This document shows positions 1 through 7,974 of a DNA stretch of 36,469 nucleotides, piece after piece. The stretch spans positions 3,786 to 40,254 of the forward strand of contig JARGPH010000044.1 of NCBI GenBank assembly GCA_029213065.1, written 5' to 3'. The notes beneath the pieces are model-generated. The model was not told the origin of the DNA. It worked only from the letters and a program-made list of their open reading frames with translations, and searched no databases. Position 1 is the first letter of the stretch, and each line of letters opens with the position of its first letter. Position numbers and translations under genes: made by a program. The stretch is from Verrucomicrobiales bacterium. GTDB lineage: Bacteria > Verrucomicrobiota > Verrucomicrobiia > Verrucomicrobiales > DEV007.

Positions 1-168
1 TGTCGGAACCTAAGGTATCACCACCAGCAGTCGAACCTGACGTGTCGGAACCTAAAGTACCACCACCATCAGTCGAACCTGATGTGTCGGAACCTAAGGT
101 ATCACCACCAGCAGTCGAACCTGACGTGTCGGAACCTAAGGTATCACCACCATCAGCGGAACCTGACG
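1..168. repeat. 42-bp tandem repeat, four copies, continuing off the left edge
   Basis: Four near-identical 42-bp units lie at 1-42, 43-84, 85-126 and 127-168, each beginning TGTCGGAACCTAA. They differ at a few positions. The unit starting at 169 breaks down after TGTCGATTCC. The unit is a multiple of three and encodes the 14-residue repeat of the minus-strand secreted protein, so copy-number change would keep the frame. Position 1 falls at a unit boundary, so the array probably continues outside the window. Confidence 0.95.
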
Positions 169-685
169 TGTCGATTCCGAAAATCTCGTCGCCATCATCA
201 TCGTCGCCATCATCATCGTCATCGTCGCCACCTGAGGAACTGCCTCCTGTCGTTGATCCCGGCATTGATCCGCCCGCTACAGGATCCGCGACGTCATCAT
301 CCCCTGAGAGCATATCATTCAAATCACCGACCGCTCCGACAATGGCATCACCCATATCAGAGAGCATCCCCGATGCACCGGACGAACTATCCGCAGCGCT
401 CGCAGAATCAGCCGAGGAACTCGCTGATGCGGCGCTGCCGGTGAGAGGATCAAAAACCCTGGACTGCGCCTCAGCAGACAGAAAAGAAATCGTCTTCGCA
501 AGCGAAGTCGCATACTGATCGTAATCAGAAAGCGTAACATCAGTGCGACCGGCCTTCTTGGCACTGATCAAACACTGAACAGCCAGCAGACTGTAGGAAT
601 CTTCGTCATCCTTAATCTGCCCCTGCGAAGGGGTAGCAGAGCAAAGGAGCGCGAGACAGGATGCTGTGATCAAGAACGGTTTCAT
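1..685 (-). CDS. Secreted Asp-rich protein with 14-residue tandem repeats (partial, C-terminus off window)
   Basis: An open frame runs on the minus strand from ATG at 685 to the left edge with no stop, giving about 228 residues. It begins with a clear signal peptide (MKPFLITASCLALLCSA...), probably cleaved near the SQGQ segment around residues 20-23. Residues about 24-75 form a small globular-looking segment with one Cys (Cys41). This is followed by an Ala/Ser-rich stretch, a Gly/Ser linker and a block of Asp residues (DDDDDDGDDDDGDE). From about residue 173 there are at least four copies of a 14-residue repeat of the form DTSGSTAGGDTLGS. I do not recognise the family. The Asp/Gly/Ser composition suggests an exported, possibly calcium-binding or surface-stalk protein, but that is inference. 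An open frame exists on the opposite strand, but it lacks a signal peptide and mirrors the repeat, so I treat it as a shadow. Confidence 0.8.
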   Translation of the reverse strand, partial: MKPFLITASCLALLCSATPSQGQIKDDEDSYSLLAVQCLISAKKAGRTDVTLSDYDQYATSLAKTISFLSAEAQSRVFDPLTGSAASASSSADSASAADSSSGASGMLSDMGDAIVGAVGDLNDMLSGDDDVADPVAGGSMPGSTTGGSSSGGDDDDDDGDDDDGDEIFGIDTSGSADGGDTLGSDTSGSTAGGDTLGSDTSGSTDGGGTLGSDTSGSTAGGDTLGSD

Positions 686-709
686 GAGATCGTATTAAAG
701 GATTGCCAC

Positions 710-738
710 AATATCCTACAATAATTATGATTTTTCAA
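710..738 (-). promoter_or_regulatory. Candidate sigma70-type promoter for the repeat protein
   Basis: Read on the minus strand, TTGAAA (738-733) is followed after 17 bases by GATATT (715-710), 25 bases before the ATG at 685. The -10 element matches the consensus at only four of six positions. The surrounding region, about 710-780, is strikingly AT-rich compared with the rest of the window, and the + strand also carries a TATAAT at about 754-759. The intergenic gap 686-907 therefore probably holds divergent promoters for the repeat protein and the von Willebrand A gene. Confidence 0.3.
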
Positions 739-907
739 TTTTTTTATTGATTTTATAATTTAATATGTACTGACATTCATTCTTTGAAGAATTTCATGCA
801 GGAACGAGCAGTTCTTTGATTCCCCCTTCGAGTCTGAAAGAGCGATGAATCCGCGAATTAGGTCTTTCCGCTAACCGACAAGTGCCTAGAATACGTGAGT
901 CCTCTCT

Positions 908-3610
908 ATGACATTCGGTTCCCCGCAGTTTTTTTTCCTGATTCCCCTGCTCATCCTCCTGGGCTGGATGGTTCCCCGTCTCGAATTGTGGAAGCCGCTT
1001 CGGATCATCCTTCTCTTGCTCATCACGATGGCGCTCTGCGATCCCGGAATGATTCTGAAATCCGGCGGCATCGATCTCTGGGTCCTCCTCGATCGATCAA
1101 AATCTGCTGAGAGTCTCGTTGAATCAGGCGAGTACGAATGGCGAACGCTTTTGGAACGCTCCAAACCGGGAGAATCAGACACCCTGCATTTCATCGACTA
1201 CGCCACTGAGGTCTCGGCGGTGAACAATCCCGAAACCTCGCAATACCCGGGAGGACGCGAACAAACGCGCACCGCTCTCGCGCTTCGGGATTCCCTCGCG
1301 CGCATGGACGGCTCAAAGCACAATCGCATCCTTCTCTTCACCGACGGCTACAGCACCGAACCGCTCAGCGGAGTCGGCGCAAAACTGATCCAGCAGGGGG
1401 TTCCCCTCGACTACCGGCTCATCAAAGCCCCCGAAACGACCGATTTCCAGCTTTCGGAATTCAACCTCACCGAGAGGGTCCAGATTGGAGAACCCTTCAT
1501 TGTTGACCTCGTCATTTCCGGAAATCGGGACGCAACGATCCCTCTGACGATTTCCAGAGGAGGCGAAAAGCGTTTTACGAGATCGATTGAAGTCAAGAAC
1601 GGGCAGGGCCGCCTCCGCTTTTCGGATCGGATCACGAAGCCGGGCTCCCACGAATACACCGCATCGATTGCTCCGGAGACGGATGCCTTCGCCGGTAACA
1701 ACCGCCGCAAAGCCTGGATCGAAGTCGCTTCGGGCCCGCGTGTCGTTTTACTGAGCAAATACGAGAACGATCCCGTCGGCACCGTTCTCAAAGCGCAGGG
1801 ATTTGAAGTGGAGCAAACCAAAGACCTTCTCTCAATCAGCCCGGGAATCCTCACCGGCGCAAAGGCCGTCATTCTCAACAACGTCCCCGCCTACGAACTT
1901 CCATCGACCTTTCTCAACGCTCTCACCTTTTTCGTGACCGAACAGGGCGGTGGCCTTCTCATGGCGGGCGGGAAGAAGAGCTTTGGATCCGGCGGCTACT
2001 ATCAATCGGCGATCGATCCCCTTCTCCCCGTTTCGATGGAACTGAAATCCGAGCATCGCAAACTCGCCGTGGCGATGGCGATTGTGATGGACCGATCCGG
2101 CTCGATGGCTATGACAACTTCCAGCGGCAACAGCAAGATGCAGCTCGCCAATGAAGGCGCTGCCCGGGCGGTTGAGCTCATGAGCGAGATGGATGCCGTG
2201 ACCGTCTTTGCGGTCGACAGTCAGGCCCACAAAATTGCAGGTCTCCTCAACGTGGGAGCGAGCCGCGGTGAACTCCTCAACCGTATTCGCAGCATCGAAT
2301 CGATGGGTGGTGGCATTTTCGTTTACACGGGAATGAAAGCCGCCTGGGAGGAGTTAAAAAAAGCGGAAGCGGGGCAGCGACATCTCATTCTCTTCACTGA
2401 CGCGGCAGATTCTGAAGAGCCCGGCAACTACAAAAAACTGATCGAGGAAATGCGAAACGAGAACGCGACAGTCAGCGTGATCGGCCTGGGAACCCGCTCC
2501 GATCCCGATGCTCCCTTTATCGAAGACATCGCGAGCCGTGGCGAAGGAAGGATGTTTTTCACCGACGTCCCCGGCGACCTTCCCAATATCTTTGCGCAGG
2601 AAACCGTGACCGTAGCCCGGTCAACCTTCATCGACGAACCGGTCGGAACTCAGGCGACAGGGCGCTGGTATGAACTCGCGCGACAGAACATGGACTGGCT
2701 CAGTGAAGTGGGCGGTTACAATCTCAGCTACGTGCGCGAGGGTGATGAAGCCGCTCTCATTTCAACCGACGGCTACGATGCGCCTCTCGTCGCCTTCGGA
2801 AGACGCGGCATCGGAAGAACCGCAGCGATATCCTTTCCGCTCGGCGGTGAGTTTTCCAGTCAGACCCGGACCTGGGACAAGATGGGCGACTTCACCCAAA
2901 CCCTGACACGATGGCTCATGGGTGATGAGGTGCCCGGCGGGATCGGCTTGAAACACCACCTCGATGGCTCCGAGCTCACACTTGACCTCCTTTACGATCC
3001 TGAACAATGGGGCGCGGAACTTTCCAAAGCCCCGCCCCGAATCCGGCTGCAACGTGGCTTCCGGAAAGAGTCACCAACCGAACTGACCTGGGAAAGGCTC
3101 TCGCCCGGACACTATCAGGTAACGACATCACTCAAGGAGAGCGAGCCGGTCAGAGGTGCGATTCAGGTCGGCGGCGCCGCGATTCCATTCGGACCCTTCG
3201 TGGTCGGCGCAATCACCGAATGGGAATTCAATCCCGGGCGTATCAGCGAGCTGAGAGAAACTTCCCGCGCCAGCGGTGGGTCCGAACTGCTTGACCTCAC
3301 CGACGCATGGAAGAAGCCGAAATCCCCCGAATCGGCATCGATCAGAGACTGGTTTCTCAGCGCCGCTTTTCTCCTCTTTTTGCTGGAGGCATTCGTCACC
3401 CGAACCGGTTGGCGGCTCCCCGTTCTGACACGATCGGCGTCGAAGAGAGCCACAACCGTTCCGGCGACAGCGGCATCGAAAAAGCCAATCGCGAAATCCG
3501 AGGCGATTAAAACGCCGGAACCCGAGCCCAAAGCGGCGGAGCCGAAAGTCGAGGAGCCGTCAGGCGAATCCAGGAGGAGACGGTTTCAGCGCGCAAAAAA
3601 GAGACTTTAA
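908..3610 (+). CDS. Membrane-anchored von Willebrand factor A / GATase1-like protein
   Basis: This is a 900-residue protein. Two hydrophobic segments (about residues 8-22 and 31-45) form an N-terminal BatA-like membrane hairpin. A first A-type fold begins at about residue 55 and has a degenerate metal site (DRSKS at 62-66, later LLFTDG). A segment at about 276-375 resembles the glutamine-amidotransferase-like domain often seen in such proteins. A second A domain (about 387-565) has a canonical MIDAS motif DRSGSM at 395-400 and a later LFTDA. A C-terminal membrane helix lies at about 813-830. It is followed by a Pro/Lys/Glu-rich tail ending in a very basic RRRRFQRAKKRL. The large middle part should lie outside the cytoplasm. 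The family is common in Planctomycetes and Verrucomicrobia, with unknown ligands. It stands alone between an AT-rich promoter region and the ThuA operon, and the start at 908 keeps the first membrane segment. Confidence 0.9.
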   Translation: MTFGSPQFFFLIPLLILLGWMVPRLELWKPLRIILLLLITMALCDPGMILKSGGIDLWVLLDRSKSAESLVESGEYEWRTLLERSKPGESDTLHFIDYATEVSAVNNPETSQYPGGREQTRTALALRDSLARMDGSKHNRILLFTDGYSTEPLSGVGAKLIQQGVPLDYRLIKAPETTDFQLSEFNLTERVQIGEPFIVDLVISGNRDATIPLTISRGGEKRFTRSIEVKNGQGRLRFSDRITKPGSHEYTASIAPETDAFAGNNRRKAWIEVASGPRVVLLSKYENDPVGTVLKAQGFEVEQTKDLLSISPGILTGAKAVILNNVPAYELPSTFLNALTFFVTEQGGGLLMAGGKKSFGSGGYYQSAIDPLLPVSMELKSEHRKLAVAMAIVMDRSGSMAMTTSSGNSKMQLANEGAARAVELMSEMDAVTVFAVDSQAHKIAGLLNVGASRGELLNRIRSIESMGGGIFVYTGMKAAWEELKKAEAGQRHLILFTDAADSEEPGNYKKLIEEMRNENATVSVIGLGTRSDPDAPFIEDIASRGEGRMFFTDVPGDLPNIFAQETVTVARSTFIDEPVGTQATGRWYELARQNMDWLSEVGGYNLSYVREGDEAALISTDGYDAPLVAFGRRGIGRTAAISFPLGGEFSSQTRTWDKMGDFTQTLTRWLMGDEVPGGIGLKHHLDGSELTLDLLYDPEQWGAELSKAPPRIRLQRGFRKESPTELTWERLSPGHYQVTTSLKESEPVRGAIQVGGAAIPFGPFVVGAITEWEFNPGRISELRETSRASGGSELLDLTDAWKKPKSPESASIRDWFLSAAFLLFLLEAFVTRTGWRLPVLTRSASKRATTVPATAASKKPIAKSEAIKTPEPEPKAAEPKVEEPSGESRRRRFQRAKKRL

Positions 3611-3659
3611 CACTTGTTTCGCCCCCTTCCCTCTCGTTCAATCTTCAACTCATCACCCT

Positions 3660-4655
3660 ATGAAAAAATCCATTATCCTCATCACCCTGGTGGTCTTCGG
3701 AACCGCTTGTTTCACCCAGGCTCAGGAGTCCGCGAGCGAAGCCACCAAAACGTGGAGGAAGAAGGCAGCGGAAAAGTATAAAGGAAAGCCGACCGATGAG
3801 CACAAAGCGATCATCGAAGCAGCCATTCCCACTCCCAAGGCAGAGCCTAAATCAAAGCGGAAGGTTCTCGTTTTCCACCGTTGTGAAGGATTCATCCATA
3901 CTTCAATTCCTTTCGGAAACTATGCGATGGAGGCGATTGCGAAAAACACGAACGCCTTCAGCATCGATCTCGCTGACGAATACGAAGTGTTTACGAAAGA
4001 AAACCTCGCTCAATACGATGCGATTATTTTCAACAGCACGACCAATCTTGTCCCCGACGAAGCCCAGCGCGCTGCGATCCTTGATTTCATCAATGGAGGA
4101 AAAGGCATCGTCGGTTTCCACGCAGCGGCAGACAATTTTAAACAGTGGGAGGAAGGCATCGCTCTCATCGGGGGCGTCTTCACCGGCCACCCCTGGACTG
4201 CCGGAGGCACATGGGCCTTCAAACTTGAGGATCCCGATCACACCCTCAACGAGGCGTTCGGAGGAAACGGATTCTGGCACAAGGACGAGATTTACTGGTA
4301 CAAGCCGGAGAACTTTCAGGGTCGGGATCGCCTCCGCGTTCTCATGAGCCTCGACATGTCACGCCCTGAGAATCAGAAGCCTGTCGAAGGGGAAAAACAT
4401 GCGAAAGCACTCGGCGACACGAAACCGGCTGACGTTGATGTTCCCGTTTCCTGGCTCAAAGAAGTTGGCAAAGGTCGCCTCTTTTTCACCAACCTCGGTC
4501 ACAACGACATGACCTATGCCAATAACAGAGTGCTGCAACACATGCTCGATGGCATCCAATATGCTATGGGAGACATCGAAGCGGATGCAACGCCTTCGAG
4601 CAAAGTGGAAGTCAAAACGGCAAACGCCCCGGAAACTGCGCCCTCAAAAAATTAA
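3660..4655 (+). CDS. Secreted ThuA-domain (trehalose-utilisation-like) protein
   Basis: A 331-residue protein begins with a signal peptide (MKKSIILITLVVFGTACF...). A ThuA-like, glutamine-amidotransferase-fold domain spans about residues 66-300. Typical segments are VLVFHRCEGFIHTS, YDAIIFNSTTN, GKGIVGFHAAADNF, GGVFTGHPW, and KGRLFFTNLGHNDMTY near the end. ThuA proteins are linked to conversion of disaccharides to 3-keto derivatives. In Verrucomicrobia and Planctomycetes they are abundant as secreted proteins whose precise chemistry is unsettled. The gene starts a four-gene operon: its TAA overlaps the next ATG by one base (TAATG at 4653-4657). There is no obvious Shine-Dalgarno sequence before the ATG. 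The residues after about 303 form a low-complexity tail. Confidence 0.92.
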   Translation: MKKSIILITLVVFGTACFTQAQESASEATKTWRKKAAEKYKGKPTDEHKAIIEAAIPTPKAEPKSKRKVLVFHRCEGFIHTSIPFGNYAMEAIAKNTNAFSIDLADEYEVFTKENLAQYDAIIFNSTTNLVPDEAQRAAILDFINGGKGIVGFHAAADNFKQWEEGIALIGGVFTGHPWTAGGTWAFKLEDPDHTLNEAFGGNGFWHKDEIYWYKPENFQGRDRLRVLMSLDMSRPENQKPVEGEKHAKALGDTKPADVDVPVSWLKEVGKGRLFFTNLGHNDMTYANNRVLQHMLDGIQYAMGDIEADATPSSKVEVKTANAPETAPSKN

Positions 4656-5425
4656 TGCTGTCCGAGTATCTGAAATTTGCCGAAGAGACCGCCCGGGAAG
4701 CAGGGAGACTCACTCTCGACTATTTCCTGACCGATGAAGCGCGCCCCGAATTCAAGGGCGACGACACACCTGTCACGATAGCAGATAAAAAAGCGGAGCA
4801 GCTGATACGCTCGCGAATTGCAGAATCCTTCCCCGATCACGAAATTGTCGGGGAGGAATACGGTGCCTCTGATGGGGACTCCACCCACCGGTGGATTATC
4901 GATCCGATCGACGGGACGAAGTCTTTCGTCCACGGAGTGCCTCTCTACTCGGTTTTAATCGCTCTTGAGATCGACGGCAAAGTTGAGGTCGGGTGCGCCT
5001 ACTTCCCCGCCCTCGACGAGATGATCTCCGGAGCGACCGGAATCGGAGCTTTCTGGAACGGGAAGCCGTGCAAAGTCTCAGACGAACCAAATCTGGATCG
5101 GGCCGTCTGCGCCCATATCGACACCGCCTACTTCGGGAAAAACGGAAAAGGTGAGCCCTGGGAACGCCTCCAGAAAGAAGTCTACTACAACGCCGGATGG
5201 TGCGACGCCTACGGCTACCTCCTCGTCGCCACGGGACGTGCTGAAATCATGCTCGACCCGGTCATGGCGGAGTGGGATTGTGGTCCCTTCCCCCCTATTT
5301 TTAAAGAAGCGGGTGGCTACTTTGGAGACTGGAAAGGAAACGAGGGGAAAATCGATGCCGGTGAGGCACTGGCAACCAATGCCCACCTCAAAGATATCGT
5401 CGTTAAAACACTTGCCGGAAAATGA
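4655..5425 (+). CDS. hisN: Inositol-monophosphatase-family phosphatase, HisN-like
   Basis: A 256-residue cytoplasmic enzyme with all motifs of the Mg2+-dependent IMPase superfamily: GDDTPVTIAD (35-44), GEEYG (66-70, metal ligand Glu67), IDPIDGTKSF (82-91, Asp83 and Asp86) and EWDCGP (206-211, Asp208). The segment WCDAYGYLLVATGRAEIMLDP (182-202) closely matches the HisN-type histidinol-phosphatase subgroup, so histidinol phosphate is the best guess for substrate. The context argues for caution. It is translationally coupled on both sides, sharing TAATG with the ThuA gene and ATGA (5422-5425) with the beta-helix/GH105 gene. No histidine genes are nearby, so a sugar- or polyol-phosphate could be the real substrate. 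The length is normal for the family. Confidence 0.88.
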   Translation: MLSEYLKFAEETAREAGRLTLDYFLTDEARPEFKGDDTPVTIADKKAEQLIRSRIAESFPDHEIVGEEYGASDGDSTHRWIIDPIDGTKSFVHGVPLYSVLIALEIDGKVEVGCAYFPALDEMISGATGIGAFWNGKPCKVSDEPNLDRAVCAHIDTAYFGKNGKGEPWERLQKEVYYNAGWCDAYGYLLVATGRAEIMLDPVMAEWDCGPFPPIFKEAGGYFGDWKGNEGKIDAGEALATNAHLKDIVVKTLAGK

Positions 5426-7959
5426 TTAGACAGCTGAACAGCCTTTCAGGAATTCTCTGCTGGTTGGCTTTCGCCACGATCTGCACAAGCACGGCTATCT
5501 CAAGAGACTGGTATATCAACCCTGAAACGGGAGATGACCAAAATCAGGGCAGTGAAACAGCGCCTTTGGCGACCGCTCAGGTCGCGGTGAACCGGGCCTC
5601 CGATCAGGACCGGGTCATCCTCCTTCCCGAGAACGCGATTTACCGCCAGTCGATCAAGATCGGGAGTAAGAACTCGAATCTCGTTATTATCGGAAATGGT
5701 GTCACCCTGACAGGCTCGACACCTCTCGATGCTTCCAAATGGGAGGAGCTCGAACCTGATCTGCACCGGATCAAATTGCCCCCCCCGCCCCTGGACCGGC
5801 ACATGCTCGTAATCGATGGGAAAGCGGTGAAATTTGGAAACGACACCACCGGGATCAAGGGGTTCCCCGAATCAAAAGATCTCAAAACCAGCGAGTATCG
5901 CTGGGAGGTCATCGATGAGAATTCCGGTTGGCTCATCTACCGTGGCCCTCTTGAAAAGGTTGAACGCGCGACGAAAACGAATGGACTCGCCACATCCGGA
6001 AAAGTCAGAAATGTGAAAGTCTTCAATCTCAAAGCCCGCCATTTCCTGAACGACGGATTCAACATTCACGGCGACGCAAGAGGGATACAGTTCTTCGAGA
6101 TAGAAGGATATGAGAATTTTGACGAGGGATTCAGCGCCCACGACACCTCGGAGTGCTGGGTCACTGACGGTATATTTCTTCGCAACGAGAACGCCATCGC
6201 CGATGTTAACGACGCCGACACCTACTATGAAAACTGCACCATGGGCGAAAGCGAGAACTTTGAAATTCTCTTTCAGGGAGGACGCCACAGTCTCGTCAAC
6301 TGCTCCGTAATTCCGGGCGACGGCTCCGTTCCTATTTCCATCGCACCGGGAACTCAAGGGGGGGACAAGACGGCATCCCAGGCTCCCTCCACCGTTGTCA
6401 TTCAATCCATGAATCTGGATCTCTCGAAGGGATCTCCCGCCGATTCACGAGTGGGCCCGTATTGCTTTCTCTATTACGACGATGAGACAGCTGAGTCACT
6501 CGTAAAAATCAAGTTGGCGATTGATGCCAGTGCCCAGGTCAAACAGTCGCTCTACAATTCCTACGCGATAGGGCGATACAAAAACCAGTCACCTATTCTG
6601 GCCTGGTCAGGCGGAGTGAGTGGCGGCGCACCTTCAAAAGCCTACCGCATCCTGCATTTCGGAAAACACGCCCCGCAGGAAATTGCCCCGAAACTGCTGC
6701 CTGACAATGATTGGCTTGGACTGAACGAGCCTCTTTCCACTTCAAATTTTCCCCCTTCCGGTGATGCCTTCGTCGACGATCCCGAAGCCCATGCTATTTG
6801 GCGTTGGATCGGACTGGTGGCACCGGATGTTGTTTTTGTGCCTGACACTCCGGAAGGCATCGCCCTCGGGGAAGCCCTCAGACATTCCCCTCCTGCCGGG
6901 GTGGGAATGGTCAATATTTTCCTAACCAAAACCGAAGATGACGGCTCCACGCGAACGGTGGTGCTTCCCCTCAAATCGGAAAGCGTCGTCACCGCGAAGC
7001 AGGCCATGCTGAGTCGACTTGCCCGCACTCCGAGAGAAGTTTTCATGCAGCTTTCCGCCAATTACGGACATCAATACAGCGGGAGCTATATCGATGCCAC
7101 CGCCCTCTTAGCCAAGCGGGCCCTCAAGGTAACCGAGGAGAGTGAAAAACTGGCAGCTGAGATTTTGCAAACTGAGGCACTCCCGAAAAACGGAGGCCAA
7201 ATCGCGGGAACGATGCTCTTCGTGGGAATTGACAACGAAGTCTCGCGTAAGCACGTCATCAAAGTTGCCAACCTTGCCTTTGCTGAGGACGGCTCGCCGC
7301 TCGAAGCCATGCCGACCCATAGCGAAATGAGCGACGCGATCTACATGGCCTGCCCGATACTCGCCGCCGCCGGCACCGTTTCGGGTGAACAGCGCTACTT
7401 CGATCAGGCGGTAAGGCACTTCAAATTCATTCAATCAAAGTGCCAGCGTGAAGACTTAATCTACCGTCATTCCCCCTTGAACGACGCCGCATGGGGTCGA
7501 GGCAACGGATTCCCTGCGCTTGGACTCGCCAGCACACTTGAGAATTTTCCCGAGGATCACCCCGACTACCACTTTCTTCTCGAAGCCTACCGCAGCCACC
7601 TCACTGCGCTCGTAGAGCATCAGGATCACGACGGGATGTGGCATCAGCTCATCGACCTCCCTGACAGCTACGCCGAACTGACCGCGACCTGTATGATCTC
7701 GGCTGCAATCGTTAAAGGGATTCGACACGGCTGGCTCGATCAGACAAGATGGCTCCCCTCCGTCAACAAGGCTTGGGAGGCAGTCAAAGCGAGAATTGAC
7801 CTCGAGGGGGATACACTGATCAACGTTTGTACCGGCACGGGAAAGCAAAAAGCACTCGAAGACTATTACAATCGAACGGCAATCCTCGGTCGCGATTCGC
7901 GCGGTGGAGCAATGGCGCTGCTTTTCACCTCCGAGATCATTCTGCTCCAGAATCAATAG
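5422..7959 (+). CDS. Secreted right-handed beta-helix / GH105-like fusion protein
   Basis: An 845-residue protein with a signal peptide (about residues 1-27). Residues about 29-330 look like a right-handed parallel beta-helix of the pectate-lyase type: an N-terminal WYINPETGDDQNQGS segment, then repeated short strands such as VKVFNLKARHFLNDGFNIHG. Residues about 400-550 form a linking domain I cannot place; APDVVFVPDTPEG faintly recalls carboxypeptidase-like folds. Residues about 556-843 resemble GH88/GH105 unsaturated-uronyl hydrolases, with EMSDAIYMACPIL (635-647, candidate catalytic Asp638), WGRGNG (691-696) and DDGMWHQLID (736-745). GH105 enzymes remove the unsaturated uronic acid that polysaccharide lyases leave, so lyase-like and hydrolase folds in one chain make functional sense. 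The start overlaps the phosphatase stop (ATGA). Confidence 0.88.
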   Translation: MIRQLNSLSGILCWLAFATICTSTAISRDWYINPETGDDQNQGSETAPLATAQVAVNRASDQDRVILLPENAIYRQSIKIGSKNSNLVIIGNGVTLTGSTPLDASKWEELEPDLHRIKLPPPPLDRHMLVIDGKAVKFGNDTTGIKGFPESKDLKTSEYRWEVIDENSGWLIYRGPLEKVERATKTNGLATSGKVRNVKVFNLKARHFLNDGFNIHGDARGIQFFEIEGYENFDEGFSAHDTSECWVTDGIFLRNENAIADVNDADTYYENCTMGESENFEILFQGGRHSLVNCSVIPGDGSVPISIAPGTQGGDKTASQAPSTVVIQSMNLDLSKGSPADSRVGPYCFLYYDDETAESLVKIKLAIDASAQVKQSLYNSYAIGRYKNQSPILAWSGGVSGGAPSKAYRILHFGKHAPQEIAPKLLPDNDWLGLNEPLSTSNFPPSGDAFVDDPEAHAIWRWIGLVAPDVVFVPDTPEGIALGEALRHSPPAGVGMVNIFLTKTEDDGSTRTVVLPLKSESVVTAKQAMLSRLARTPREVFMQLSANYGHQYSGSYIDATALLAKRALKVTEESEKLAAEILQTEALPKNGGQIAGTMLFVGIDNEVSRKHVIKVANLAFAEDGSPLEAMPTHSEMSDAIYMACPILAAAGTVSGEQRYFDQAVRHFKFIQSKCQREDLIYRHSPLNDAAWGRGNGFPALGLASTLENFPEDHPDYHFLLEAYRSHLTALVEHQDHDGMWHQLIDLPDSYAELTATCMISAAIVKGIRHGWLDQTRWLPSVNKAWEAVKARIDLEGDTLINVCTGTGKQKALEDYYNRTAILGRDSRGGAMALLFTSEIILLQNQ

Positions 7960-7974
7960 CCTCCCTCCACTTCC

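Noticed and set aside
42-518. Open frame of 158 codons on the + strand, Pro/Ser/Glu-rich repeats
   Set aside because: It is the antisense image of the 42-bp repeat array. The minus frame has a signal peptide and a coherent protein, while the + frame starts inside a repeat and has neither.
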